Shown: positions 1 through 12,570 of the stretch, in pieces
Numbering within the stretch: the stretch's first letter is position 1
Layout: each line of letters begins with the position of its first letter
Origin: Ophiosphaerella korrae
Taxonomy: Eukaryota > Ascomycota > Dothideomycetes > Pleosporales > Phaeosphaeriaceae
DNA: 64,000 nt
Direction of reading: 5' to 3'
Assembly (NCBI GenBank): GCA_028456385.1
Contig: JALNQF010000218.1
Coordinates: forward strand, 1-64,000
Made by a program: the position numbers and the translations under genes
The notes under the pieces: model-generated
What the model was told of the DNA's origin: nothing
The model's database searches: none
The model's input: the letters and a program-made list of their open reading frames with translations, nothing else

Positions 1-77
<77 letters not shown>
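1..77. repeat. (TAG)n microsatellite, about 25 units
   Basis: An uninterrupted TAG trinucleotide array fills the first 77 bases and may extend beyond the left edge. It is not the ascomycete telomere unit (TTAGGG). No gene is attached to it. Confidence 0.97.
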
Positions 78-690
78 TCTACAATGACTTCTCTGATAAC
101 AGCTTTATGCAGTTCAAATTTATCCGCCTCGCGCTACGCCTTCTCCATATCCTTCTTGTCCTGATTCTGGGTTTGTATTTTAGCAGTGAGCTCACTCGCG
201 GAAAATTACTTCAGGCAAACATAACCCTGATAGAATGGGCCCGCGAGGGGCCACAGGTTGCTGTGATGCTGCAGCAGTCTTGCCACTAGCAGCAGGCCGC
301 TCCTCAGATGGAACAATAACGGCACCGGCTTCAATGCGTGGGATGAGATTATTCATCGCTGATTTCTTGCTCATTATCGCCTTTAGCCACAAGCGGACAA
401 AGTCCTCATATCCAAGACGGACAATAGGGACTGCCTCATATAGACAAAAAAAAACTTACGTCTATGAAGGTAGTTCTTGTCCTTGCAACCCGACATCATC
501 GACGCGCAGCAGATACTCCATACTTCATCCTGGATCTTAATGTCGCAATTGACATAGGTGAGCCGCCGATTGCTAACATCCTCGATAGCACTTAAAAATG
601 CGATTGAATCTAGGTTACAGTTAACCTAAGATAAGTCGTCCTTGTTGCCGACAGTTATCTTCATCTTACCTTGCGTGCTGGAGATATTCT
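78..690. other. No supportable gene
   Basis: Short open frames on both strands (for example 107-289 plus, 235-540 plus) have no recognisable motif, no convincing splice structure and overlap one another. I see nothing definable here. Confidence 0.5.
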
Positions 691-2600
691 CTAATAGTAT
701 TCAAACCAATCCCCCGCCTGCATCAGCTGAAATATCTTCCTCATACTGCCAGCCAACTTCAATGGAAAAGCGAACCGATAACCGCGATCATCGACTTCGT
801 AAGACTCTTGGCCAAGGATCGGTATCTTGGTTCCCAGTGAGGTCGGTCTGGCGATGCCAGTTCCCGCTCTCACGACACTACCCCCTTGAGGCCTGCTTGG
901 GTCAAAGGCACTCCCATGAGGTCTACTTTTCCCAGGCTTGACGGGGTCGGGGATGCCCCGGCCTACCAAGGATGGTATCGGAAGTTGGCGGCTCTGTCGC
1001 CTGGCGCCAGCGCTGGCAGCCTGGTTAGACACGCGCCCAAGTAACCAGCTCAGTTCTTGATTATCCCTATCAAAAGAATTACCACCAAGAATATTGCCAT
1101 GCGGCACACCAGTGCTTTCTTCTGCATCTCCCTGCCCTTCAGCCTAGTAGAATTAGCTTTGCAATGTCATTTCGGGTGACGATTACCCCTAGCTCGTCAA
1201 GTTCTGCAGTTACTATATCAATGAACACTCATGTGTCATCAAAAGGCTTCCGAGTCTCCGTAGCAGCTGATTGAGCGCTCGGCTACTCCCCATGTTCATC
1301 TTGCATTCCTCTGGCTTGCGCTGTGCAGCCATGCGCGCCTCCTCTCTTTCCTTTCTGAACCTCTCCTTCATTACGTTATTTCCCGCCTTAAGGTTTTCAG
1401 GAATGTCTCTTTGTTGACCATAATACCCTTGCGAGGCTAGGAAGGATCCATCCAAATTCTCTTGTGGCGCCTCTGCTATACTAACCCACTGCTCCAAGTC
1501 CTTGAATTCCGGAGACTCGTTGGACTCAAAGAACCCCTGGTCCTTTCGAAAGTCTAACTTCTCCCTCCGGAATGCCTCAGCATCCTCAACAGCAACACCA
1601 TGCACATCTCCGCTGCTGTTATTGATACCCGGTGGATGGATACTAAAGCCTCCTCCAGTCCACGAGAAGCTATTTGCAAGCTGGATTAAGAGGATCTCAG
1701 CTACCTGGACCTACTCAGCCCTACTAAGAAGCAGATTGAGTAGAATGCAATGGTACATTGCTGGCTTAAGTAAACCTTACAAATTGGATGTATGAGCTGC
1801 ATTAGGAAGCTTGACTCTCCCCGTTCATGACTTTTCATGCGGTGAGAGAATTGAAACTGCACCTAACGTACATGAGGGGATGATCAAGCAGGACATCGCC
1901 TTGACTCGACCGCTCTAAAGCGTCTAAGCGTTCTGTTAATGCTTTGCAGAAGTTCTGAGCAATCTCAGTTCGTCTGTTAGCTAGGTGGAGAACTCGTCCC
2001 TTTGCCTTGCAAAGAAGCCGGCGTTCTGCCTTACCTGAAGGATTGACTTGCCTACGGCTAAACAACGTATTGGCTACTTTGTATACTTCTTGGCCAAATC
2101 GTCGATCAAATGGGACGTACCTCGTTAATCCCGCGATAACTTCCCGTAGCTTGCTGTTGGCTTTCAAGCATCCACCCCGAATGCTCACCAAATACAGAGC
2201 CCGTCTCATCTTCATCAGCCAGCGCTAGGTTTCCACCCACGATGCCCTCTAGGAGGCCCTTTAGCACACTCCAGAGCATATTGTGTGCGAGAATTCGGAA
2301 CTCCCCTTCTGAAAGCTCAACCACAACGGTAGAGCCCATGGCAGTAGCCTGTATGAAGGAAATTGCAGCTACCGATACACATCTTTGTTTGAGGGTACCA
2401 TCATACAAGTACCGTGCTGCCCTTGGCTTATGAATTTGGATCCCAAATTCATGCAATCGTCGACATCATCAGGCTGTGTCTCTGCATTAACGTTGACCTG
2501 GAGGCTTTCATGTTGACCGCTTTTCAAAGGCATCGAAGAAGGCTTTTCATGTCCTTGCGCTGCTTCAGTGCCTCGATGGAGCTGCCCTGCAGCCACCTGA
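691..2600 (-). pseudogene. Unrecognised minus-strand coding fragments, probably one decayed or multi-exon hypothetical gene
   Basis: Several minus-strand frames look protein-like but do not join cleanly. From 2596 downward, a Gln-rich N-terminal piece can be spliced by a canonical intron (donor GTACTTG, acceptor ..TACAG near 2347) onto a piece containing STVVVELSEGEFRILAHN and a hydrophobic MLWSVLKGLLEGIVGG stretch. A second piece (1835-2215) lies in another frame and has a basic helical segment. A third (1213-1605) is a charged, coiled-coil-like stretch rich in E, R and K. A fourth (691-1107) is a Ser/Gly/Pro-rich tail. I do not recognise the family. Frame changes that introns cannot explain between about 2100 and 2215 favour a decayed gene, but an intact gene with unusual introns is possible. 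The strand and coding nature are inferred from composition only. Confidence 0.35.
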
Positions 2601-5600
2601 TGAGGCTGAGATCTTTCTGAGACTCAGCCCCTCTTCCGCGAATTTTCCTTCTTCTTGTCCAATCACTTAGCCCTCTCGTCTTGGGTACGCATTGGTAGCA
2701 TTTTGGTGATGCTTAGCGAGGTCTGAGATTTAGAGATGTTGGAAAGAGGGTTGAAGTGTATCTGCCCATAACATGACACGCTAACCCAACAAAGGCCAAA
2801 TGAGTCACGTTACATGACCTTCCTGTTGAAATTCAGGACAAGTATTCAATCTATTATGCTGTTAGTGCTACGGCTGGGATTAAAGTTAGGAGCACACATT
2901 ATCTGTCGGCTCTCAAGCATAAGTTGTACAGAGCGTATTAAAGCGTTAAAAGGCCGCTATCTTGCGTGGTCGGAGATGACAAGCGATTGAGACTCGTGCC
3001 AAAATATTCCTCGCACGGTCCGAGACAGCTTAGCTTTACACTCATCGCTTTTTACGAGTTCCGGTTCCGGTTGCAGTGTTCATGAACACTGTATAGTTAG
3101 ACAGGAGGACAAAGTGTGCTGGAGCTATCGTTGGTGTCATCGGTCTACTCACGTAGTTACATAACATTGAACACAAAGTGTAATGTTTTCAATATTACCA
3201 TCTATTGATCCTTGCAGCCTTCACAATTGAAGACTGTTCCAAAACCTTGTTGTAGTATCTACCTTGACAGTTTTATAGTATAAAATTAGCGGGAATACGG
3301 AATAGGGCTATCGGAATAGTCTAATTTATCCTCTGTTGCCACTTCGATATCAGCAAGATGAGTTCCTTATGACGGCGTCGCTCGACTCGTTGCGGGGCTG
3401 TTGAAGGCGCACGATCTCTGCCTTCAATAGTGCAATTTCATTTGTCCGATCTCTTTTTCGGAGGCAGCCTTCCTAGCAGCCACAGCCAGGTACTGCTTCT
3501 TCGTGAAGATTTCGGCCTTATCGTTAGCTGCCTTCACCCGCTTCCTAGGCGTGTCTCGAGACATCATGCTCAGCCTTGCGTGACTTACGCTTCCAGCTTG
3601 GTAGATGTTCCTCATCTGCAGGCAAACATAGTCCTAGAAGCTGGGGTCGACTTCGCGAAGCATCTCCGAGTCCACAGCCGTTGGCCGGAACATTTTGACT
3701 TCACCAACAAACGGTACTCGATGACCGTGTTTCTTGCACTATGCCCATGACAGGTAACGTTTAGGACAATGCTAAGAGATGCCAGTAAGATTAGAATAGA
3801 AGCGAATGAAGGAGATACGTACTTGGTCCGGATGCCTCTTGCTACATGTGACACACGCATGTGGGCAATCCTTCGGAGCATGCCTAAGCTAAGGCTTAAA
3901 GCAGTTGGGACATAGCCAGTCCCGTGTTGTCCATCATGTACTGTTACTCAGCTCTGGTTGCCCCATTCACCCCGGTGGAGGATTGAAGATCATTGGATCC
4001 GTGCTTGAGTCTGGCTTTGACATGAATACCCCCTCGATATTCCCTGAATCGCGAGGGTTTGCTCACCGGATGCATCTAATCTTGCCGCTGCACTGCTAGG
4101 ACGGTCTGGTTGTGTTATACGGTCTTGAAGCCCCCGGACAGGGACCTTGCTGACCTACGAGCAGCGATGCCTCCCCACGAAGACAAAATGTTGGCTAGTG
4201 TGAAAAAAGACATGGGTGTCACTGAAGAGAAATGGGCTTTTATCGTCCGTCAGAATCAAATCTTGCTGAGTCAAGAATCAAGGGCCTCTAGTTGGCTCGC
4301 GGACTGTGCAAGACACCACTGCGGTGGGTGTCGAACGGGAACGCTCAAATGAAAGCGACATCATCATAGTGTGTGTTGTGTATTTATTTTGACATGACAT
4401 GTACCTGTGTGGTGGCTATGGCTATAATCTTTTATCAAGAGACGGGAAACATCATTTTCTTGCTGTCCCAGCCTAGCTAAGTCATCGAGACAGCGGATGA
4501 GGCCCCTATTGGTGATTCGAATTAGATCAATAGGCCTGTGTTAATGCTGCTTATGTGCTTCGAGTTTAGAACCACCTTGATCTGTGCCAGACAAGGTGTA
4601 AAGCGTCCTTGTCCGTTCAGGACAGATGCTCCAACCCTCCTTCAATATAGTAAAAAAGAGATTGATATGCCTCAACACGTTGCTTTCCACGCACCTCCAG
4701 CCCTCTAATCATCTTCTCCAAACCAAGGCATATTCTCCTAAACAAGGCATATACACGCCTCCTCACATGGTGCTAGTAGGAGCGGAGAAACATGTTTGAT
4801 GCCGGTGTCCCTATTTGTCAATGTTAACACGTGAAAGAACAAGGAGTAGGCGGAGGCTGTGTGCATCTGTGAATAGGCGAAAGAGAGCTAGCTATATTCG
4901 TGAGGCTTGTGGCAAACAGTGATCTTTCTCCACTAAAAGCTTACCTTGGCAGCGTAGGCATACTGCCAATGCCTACTGACTCATTCCTAGAGCTGGTATG
5001 CCTCGCTATCCTGTTTACCACAGAACTGACTCGCTCCCCGTGGTTGCAAGTTCGGACCTGCCATCGAGGTGAGGCGCAAGGCTGAGACAATTGAATACGA
5101 GGTGCGTCCAAAACGGGCGGCTCCACGTCATGACCCTCAACCCAAGACCCCCAAAGGTGGCAGCCTGCACGCTGGCAATGCACGTGCAAGCGGGCATAGT
5201 TTAAAGAACCTTTAGACTAGTCACGTAGTTTACTTTTATGACCTAGAAAGCAACGTGGCAGTGTGTGCATGGTGAGTATTCCCCAGCAGAGACTGTAGTT
5301 TGGCCTTTGGTGGTGTCGAGGGTTGTTGCCTACCCGTTCGACAGCTTCACTGTTTGGGCAAAACTCGGCATGTTTTATAGAGTAGGAATGCAGGTCTGCC
5401 CAATGGGTTCGATAAAGAAGTTATTACTGCCCGCTCTTCCAGGAAATGTGTTTGTTCCCATGTATGCCGTGCCCTGCTACATTTGCATGCAATTGTGGCG
5501 ACAGTGCAACCTTGGAAGCGTAGGAGTCTCGTCAGTCTCCCCATTTCTTCTCTTCAGTTGTGGGATAGCCCTCAATTCTTTTTTTATGTTTTACCGCCTT

Positions 5601-6471
5601 GCTAGGTATTTATTTGCCTCGATATCATTCCAACGCCCGTTGATTTTCATGGGTGTAAAGTGAGTCCATTGCCCGGTGCATTTCGGGGAAGTCCTCCATT
5701 TTCCAACACTTGGCCTATCTAGGAAACGGCACAGCTCCCTGACCAGCTCGTTATCTAGGCCGCTTTGATACTGGCTGCGGTCCTAGACACTGATGCCACT
5801 TGAGGGCGTTGCTAACGTGCATATAGTCCTTCATGTGCTGGCATTAGCGCACGCCCTCCCGGAGGCCGCCCTCTCCACCCTGAAGCTTTTTCGCTTCCGA
5901 ACTTGAACAAATGTTATAGACACACGTGTGAATCGGAGCCGGTGTTTCATTGATTAGGCAATGGCGTAGTTAGGCTGACTGCGCAGCTAGTTTTTGCCGC
6001 GCTGAATACCTGCAGTCTCGTTGGCACCTAAGACTCGGTCTATTTGCTGGTGCCCCTTGATCGAGTGATGTGCTGGCAGCAAGACAACAATCTGCGAAGC
6101 CCTCTCGAGAGCCGCAGCTACAATCACAGTAGCCACTCAGCGAGCGACTCTTGGGTCCTGTGGTCCTGAATCTAGGTGGTCAAATTTGCAGTTGTCCGTC
6201 GTGACTCGATGTATCTTCATCGTACGCCTCGCCTATGTTCTACCAAGTCGCTGCGATTGACAGTAAACATTTCATGTGCTGAAAATGAACACAAACAGTC
6301 AGCAATGGTACGCCGTTGCAAAAGACTACACCCAGGTAGGTGAAGCATAAGATCAGTATGGTAATACATGAATGTACATGGCTAATCCTGGAGTAGAATA
6401 CCTCCTTCGGTGGGGCTAAGGAAAAGGCTTTCTACCAGGCGGATCCGTCGTTAGATTTTCACAGGATCGAC
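2601..6471. other. Gene-poor stretch, no supportable gene
   Basis: Nearly 4 kb without a gene I can defend. A minus-strand frame at 3424-3615 (basic, KKQYLAVAARKAASEKE-like) resembles the charged C-terminal tails of Tc1/pogo-type transposases, and 3612-3881 could belong to it, but no DDE motif or terminal repeat is visible. The frame at 5265-5663 plus is Cys/aromatic-rich, has no upstream promoter-like sequence and looks random. Composition is ordinary (not RIP-saturated). Confidence 0.4.
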
Positions 6472-7356
6472 ATGATACCGGAGCTGCCCCCCTCATTACG
6501 CGCAGCGAAGGATAAGCTTCAAGCTGAAATAATTAATCAGCAGATAGCGCAAATCGGAACAGGACCAACAACTATGCTCCCCAACAATGAGTTGACTGAG
6601 ATGGCGGAGTTAGGGCATACAACAGCAACAGCTACCACGCCCTACTCCTTTTACCAACGCAGTTTGCGACAAGCACTGCCACAAATGCTAGATGATGGAG
6701 TTGTGTTGGACGGATCGTATTTAGGAATTTATCCTTCTCAACGAACAGACTCCGTGGTTGGGAGTCTCGATGACTTGCTGGGGTTCGCTGGTCCGGCAAA
6801 CATAGCAGATACCCAACCAGGTGCAAACGGGTATGACTCGCCTGTACAGAGAAACATAATCCTGCTAACCTCTAAAGGATCGTATATGGCAGTGGATCCA
6901 GCTACGATTCTGGTTCACTTCAATATCATCTTATCAAACCAAACACTGTCATAAAGTCCAACGAGAACATCGCCAACGTCGAACATTCATACGATTTCTC
7001 GCAACCCACTACGTCCACTTTTTTAGGGTATAGTCCTTCTCACCACTTGAAACCTGCGAAAAAGGTTTAACGCGACCAATAGTGGCAAAAAGAGAACACG
7101 CTTGTGCCCATTATGCCCCGCCGAATATACAGGCGAGTGGGCGCCCCGAAACCTTACCCGACACATGGAGAGCTTACATGCGCCCTGCTCCTCACCAGAC
7201 GGCGTGAGGCTCTTTATTTGTAGTCATGAAGACTGCAATAAGACCTTTAAGCGTGAAGATGCTCGGCTGGTCCACGAAAGGAAAAGTCACCCAGAGTTGA
7301 ACAGGCCGCCGCCAACGAAAAGAAAGAGGTCAGGCGAATACGACCTTCGGCAATGA
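6472..7356 (+). CDS. C2H2 zinc-finger protein, exon joins uncertain
   Basis: The first exon (from ATG 6472, about 150 residues) is a low-complexity, Gln/Thr-rich N-terminal region. The last exon, from about 7083 (acceptor ..CCAATAG), encodes two fingers. The first is CPLCPAEYTGEWAPRNLTRH..H; the second is C-x4-C-x12-H-x4-H (CSHEDCNKTFKREDARLVHERKSH). A basic PPPTKRKR nuclear-localisation-like tail follows, with the stop at 7356. This paired-finger layout is common in Pezizomycotina proteins of unknown function, presumably DNA-binding. The open frame of exon 1 stops at 6954 and the finger frame is closed by a TGA at 7048-7050, so at least one intron is needed between them; I could not fix its donor. 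A similar two-finger gene lies at 10519-11454. Function as a transcription factor is inference from the fingers. Confidence 0.6.
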
Positions 7357-8722
7357 GCTGGTGAGCTTTGGGGCCAGTGTATTTCTTTGTGATGATTGTT
7401 TTCTTTCTCTCCCTGTGCTTTTGGAGTTGCGTGTGTCTGGTGATGAATATTTGAATGCATAGCGTGCGACGAATCTGTCGTGGAATAAACCAACCATAGA
7501 AAATGCATAATCATAGAGTTTCTTTCTCGTCACATACTCGTTCGATACATGTCAACAGCCATGAATTGATTTCCAGGCCCAAATATCGCGATCTTAACTC
7601 ATTGGTGCAACGACTGGAAGTAAAATCAGGAGTGCATATTGTCTCATTTGTGAGGATGCCGCGGCAGGTGCAGTAACTCACAATGAGCGAATAACGCATT
7701 GGTTTTTCTGTTTAGTACCCGCGGCTGTGTGACCCAACAAAACTGCACAGGAAGCTCATAAGCCCGAGGAACACGGAGGAAGCCGACTGAATAAGCCTGC
7801 TTGACGTTTGCGTTCCCTACCAAGTACCAAACACTTTCCCCATACAGAGTCATATATCAGGCCTTTATTCTACAACTGTAAAGAGCTACATGACTCTTAA
7901 GGCGCTTAGTAGTTGTTATTGATGAGACAAAAGTTAAGCTGAGAGACCTGCGAACGGCTCAACCATTGGCGATCTGGCATGACACAAGGACTGGAGCGAG
8001 AAAAAGTACCTGAAAGAGATTGTTGATCGAAATTTGCCGTTCTTGAGTGGCTTTGAGCCTCAACCTGAGTGTGTTCCTGGGGCTTTTTCGCGGGGCCACG
8101 CTACAGCAAACAGGAGCTCATGGGGCCGCTTCCTGCATTGGAGGCCATATTCTATACTTCATCGTGGCCTATAATTACTTGCTTACTGTTTATTTTCGAC
8201 AACTCCTGTGCTGCAGAAGTAACTAGGCGCGTGTAGATCGACGTTGTGCGGGTCGCTGAATTTATTACTGGGCTTTAGAAAAAAAAAGGCAAATCTGCAG
8301 ATCCGTGCAGCGACCGTTGAAAGTGTTCACCGCCTTTCTGCAACAAACGTCCATGGCGGATGCATCGGAGGCAGTAACAGTTTAAGGCTGATTTTTTTAC
8401 CGATGCAAAAAGCCTGGGTAGTGATTGGCAACATCCATCTCTAACCAAAAATCTCGGGGCGTGCGTTATCGGCTTTTTGTGCAATACCGGTATCTGGGAG
8501 GATCTTAGAGGCCAGTCAGGACACAAATATATGTAGATTAGGAGACTTGCAAGTCACTAACAGTTGAAAAGACTCATCTGGAAAACTAGTACAATAGTCT
8601 CAATCCCCTACACGGGTAAAGAGAGTTTCCATCAATATTAGAGCTTCCAAATCAATCGAGAGGCTTTTAGTCCGTTTTTTACGCTTGCTTAAACCGTGCT
8701 TGTACGGCCGTCGTTTGTCAAA
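7357..8722. other. No supportable gene
   Basis: The short minus-strand frames 7511-7853 and 8275-8526 and the plus frame 8244-8444 lack motifs and mutually overlap. Ordinary base composition. The only structure I notice is an A-run at 8279-8287. Confidence 0.45.
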
Positions 8723-9998
8723 TCATAATAACTTGGCAGTGGTACCGAAAGCAATGCTGTTGTGGGCTATTTGCCCTACCAGACGTAGAGGGCTTGTATT
8801 ACCGATGAGCTGCATGTTGTCGCGGGCTGTTTCGAGAATTGGCAGTTGAATCAAACCCAACAGCTGTCCTGTATACCCTGCTTTTGTCGCTATGTCTGTT
8901 ATGACCGGCCTTTCTGATGGGTCCAACAACTGGCGGAGTGTACTTGTCAATCTTCGGAGGAGAGGTGCCGCTTTGATCGCTAAACGCAATCGCTAAATAT
9001 AAGCGCCGAGGGAGCTGGCCACAACGCGTGTAAATTGCTTGAGCTTCTCATAATAGCCAGGACTCCCTAATTCTGAGTAGTGATCAAGGAACGGCCCGAG
9101 TGGATACACTGGTATAGCAGGAGGCAACTGGCGCTCATGCAGCTATGCTGGTCTAATGCGGAGCATCTTTCTTAAGGCACTGGGTCTCCTCTTTTGCAGA
9201 TGCCGCTGTGAGGGGAAGCTCAATATATATTTTTAATCAAACACGGACTTTCTGAGCCATGTTTGCATCGGAATGAAAGGTGAGTAACGATGATCTTGAT
9301 GACATGTGTTCTTGAAACAATCTGATCGTGGGGCCAAAACGCTTGAATAACCTGATGTCGGCCATCCATTCCAAGAAACACAAGCGGCAAGCTACATGCC
9401 CTCTCCTTTCTTAGTGAATTGCTTATGAAGAAAGCTTCCGGAGGCGGCGTTTCATGTGAGCTCAAAGATGGAGTACTGCCATCCTTGCGTGGGCCATAAG
9501 CAAAAGTTGGTAGACTAATCTTTTCTTGACCTGTGCGCTTCACCGAACTTCGGGAGAGGGGGTAGAGTACTAGTTTCAATTAGCGGAAGAGTAGGTCATG
9601 GCTACTGTCTCAGAAGAGGTGCATGAAGGGGCACACACCGGCACTAGGTGAATGTGATCATTCCTGGTCAACTTTCTATGTTTGCCTGAATACAGCCCCA
9701 TGACAGTTGACTAGGCCATTTCCAAGATCATAGTTTTGCGTAGGTGCAATGTCTTCCGGAGGAGAAATAGCAGTTAGTCCATAAGAAGGATAGCAAGGTA
9801 ATTTGATGATGTTGTACCACAAGCGCGAAGGACGTTCACAGGCTCTCCGATTGGCGTTTGAATAGACTCAAAAGCGCGGACGTGCCCTTTGCCTAGACTG
9901 TTGACCACCACACAGCCACGACGATTAATGCCTACTCTTAAGTGAATGCTGACCGATTTCCCAAGGTATTGAAGAATCCTAGCAGGAGCAACATCCAT
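8723..9998 (-). pseudogene. Unrecognised minus-strand coding fragments
   Basis: Three minus-strand frames in a row have protein-like composition. 9774-9998 begins MDVAPARILQYLGKSVSIHL and is rich in beta-branched residues. 9220-9579 has a Ser/Thr/Pro-rich start. 8723-8989 is an alanine/leucine-rich helical segment that looks like an alpha-solenoid repeat. They could be exons of one gene or relics of one. No catalytic motif is visible, and I could not join them with introns that keep phase, so I mark them as fragments. Family not recognised. Confidence 0.3.
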
Positions 9999-10518
9999 AG
10001 CCTGTCTGCCTGGTCTAGGAATCGTGGCTAAGCCTCATCTTATCCACTATTTAAGGAGCAGAGCTGCGTCGTCTTTTCCCGGTGGTCGCGAAAGGTTACC
10101 TCTGGGGCTGGTTTACGCATTTTCGATGACTTTGGAAAGAAAGCTTGTAGGTGCAGTGACGTACTGGAGCGGTAGAGGTGCTGATAATGTAATGACCAGA
10201 TATTTGTCGAAGTGTCATTTAAGCAACCGAACTCTCAAGAGCACCGTCCAAACAATCATCGACAGAGGCGCCTCTCCATTCATTGGAGTTCACTGCTAGG
10301 TTGAATAGCGTCAACCGAGGTGGCCGATTGTGTTTCAGGACAGTCAGAACCAAAAGATACCATCAGCGCTCTCCTCAGACAACACGGACCCCTGTTAGGA
10401 TAGGGGAGGCTCGAGCTCCTACGATAGTGGCATACTCAGAAGAGAGGAGCTTTAACTTCGATAAGCCTTCCTTTGACTTCGGAAGATACGCGGAGAATAT
10501 CGACACGATCGAACGCCA

Positions 10519-11454
10519 ATGAATTACCAGTACAACCAAGGAGAGGGCACAGGAGCTGCGCCTCGGGAGGAAGAGGACATCGGAACTGAGATTGGAGGCC
10601 ATGGGTGGAATGATAGGTCCTTAGAGAGTGCGCCTGGTAGTTGGGAGAACCATAATACAGGCTTGCTTGAGCCAGAGTATTCCCAGCACTGGGACAACGG
10701 GATGATAAACCAGGAGGACTATAGTTATATGCCTGCAAGTAATGATATACAGGCATATAATACGCACCCTGCGCCAGGGCCGACCCAGGAAGGTACAATG
10801 ACTTCCCAGGGACCCTTCCCATATCCAGCCGGATCGTACAATACCCATGGGCAGGGCACCCCACCAAGCAGGGACCAGCAATACACACAGGTGTAAGTAT
10901 TGCTGAAGCTACTATAGGAGTCAATTGCGGACACTGATGGTTGAAGATATGCTGAGACTTATCGTGATGGTTATGCCGTTGGAACACACAACGTGGACCC
11001 TAACACCACCGAGATGGTACATGCAATTGATGAGAGGTAAGGGAACAATAAATTCTTTGGCTTCCACTAATAAACTTGGTGGTAGGCAAGTCGTTGAAGC
11101 TACTCGCGACCACGCCCAGTTCAAATGCCCTTATTGTGGAAAAGTCTTGACAGGCATCCATGCCACAACGAACGTGACAAGGCACCTGAACACCAAAAAT
11201 TGCCCGGGTGGTGGAAGAGAAAAGAAGGAACACCATTGTCCAGAGGAAGGCTGCGCAAGAAAATACGCTCGGTCAGATGGTGGTAAGCAGTGCTGTAGTT
11301 CATCCCACCCATATTTGCTCGTTCTCCAGAATAACGCGCACGAATACTTTCAGCCCACTCCATGTTACCGTTCGCTAACCATGCAATCACTTTAGTGAAA
11401 GCACACCAACGTAAGCATCATGGCAGCACCAAGGAACACATCGCCGGCCGCTGA
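10519..11454 (+). CDS. C2H2 zinc-finger protein, 239 aa, four exons
   Basis: Exons 10519-10892, 10947-11036, 11086-11282 and 11396-11454 sum to 720 nt (239 codons plus stop) with consistent phases. Donors GTAAGT, GTAAGG, GTAAGC and the CTAAC branch site in the last intron support the model. Residues 1-125 are a Gln/Pro/Tyr/Asn-rich, probably disordered and acidic region. The C-terminal part has a first, atypical finger (CPYCGKVLTGIHATTNVTRH followed by ..C) and a second, canonical finger (C-x4-C-x12-H-x4-H) interrupted by the last intron. It ends with a short basic tail. Likely nuclear and DNA-binding (inference). The layout matches the gene at 6472-7356 although sequences differ; both sit in gene-poor DNA. 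An overlapping open frame at 10283-10522 could supply upstream exons, so the start is less certain than the end. Confidence 0.68.
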
Positions 11455-12570
11455 TGAAGGGATTGAGAAAGAGAAAGCATAGCGGAGGTGATTGCTCCGT
11501 CGCTCTAAGGCCTCCAAGGGTGGGCTTCCTGCAATAGTAGCCGTGCTGCATCGCCCCGATAGCATCAGAGGCCGGTCTTGTTTATAGGACTATAATTTGT
11601 TGCGCATCCTGTCCTAGTGTGTGTGGGTGTTCAGGAGCTGTGTACGGGGAGGTTGGGATGGCGCGAAGAGCTGCAGTTTCTTAGGCTACGTGCGGTTTCC
11701 TAGCTTCTGTTTAGAATCGGCGTTGAGCAAAGGCGTTATTGTTTTGAAGATTCGTAGGGCTAGCAGCATAATGCAATCGGTAGAACTATGTGGTATCGCG
11801 TCTATAGACTGAGCTCCTGAGAAATTAATGCAGAGGACAGGTCGGGCTGCGGTCGGTCGGGCTTTGACGAAGAACCTCCAGGGCCAACCGGAGCTGCCTC
11901 CTGACTATGACAGTTTGAGTGGACAGAAACGACCAATTAGGCATCGTGAGCTAATCAAGAGCGTCGACCAAATCGGAAGCATTCTTGGTTGGAGTGTAGT
12001 TTTCGTTGTGTGAGCGCCAAGAAAACGACTGCTCGCTGTTAGCATTTCGAAGCAGTCACCTCCCCTGCGTAGGTAACTGCAAGACGCTGGCTAATAAATT
12101 CACAGCATCCAATCAGCCACGACAAAAACAATGCGGTGAGGTTCCACAGCACCTATCACCGCGTTTCTGGCATTACCCTAGTCAAGCAGATTCATCGTCT
12201 TCTCCGCTGGGCCTCGATCACTTACATTGCTTTCACTAAGACCTAGACAGGAGATAGTGAACGCGAAAGCCATATTCCAACCAAACGTTGGTAATTCTGA
12301 TTCGTTTCTAGATGCAGTTTATCTACATGAATATAAAAATAAAACTTAAACATTAAGGCTCTCAACACCTCAATATGATGGGAATACAGGAAAAGTTCCA
12401 AGCTAGTAGTTTGCGAAACGGCATCATCAGTGGTATAGCGTAACGTTAAAACGTAAAACACGGTGCTAGTAGATGCAAACCCAGCCTGTAAATCGCACCC
12501 TGTTAACACCCTGGCATAGAGAAAATCATGGAGCAATGTCGTGGACACAAAACAAAAGGAAAGCGTAAGG
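11455..12570. other. No supportable gene
   Basis: The open frames here (11621-11812, 11828-12013, 12006-12239 on plus; 12243-12785 on minus) have no motifs. The right part is presumably the 3' flank of the minus-strand vezatin-like gene. Confidence 0.5.

Noticed and set aside
1..77. Possible telomere
   Set aside because: The unit is TAG, not TTAGGG, and no subtelomeric helicase-like sequence follows; a microsatellite is the simpler reading.
3424..3881. Transposase tail on the minus strand
   Set aside because: Only a charged tail-like stretch; no DDE residues, no terminal inverted repeats, so not called as an element.
5265..5663. 132-codon plus frame with several hydrophobic stretches
   Set aside because: No splice, start or family support; residue mix looks like random T-rich translation rather than a membrane protein.
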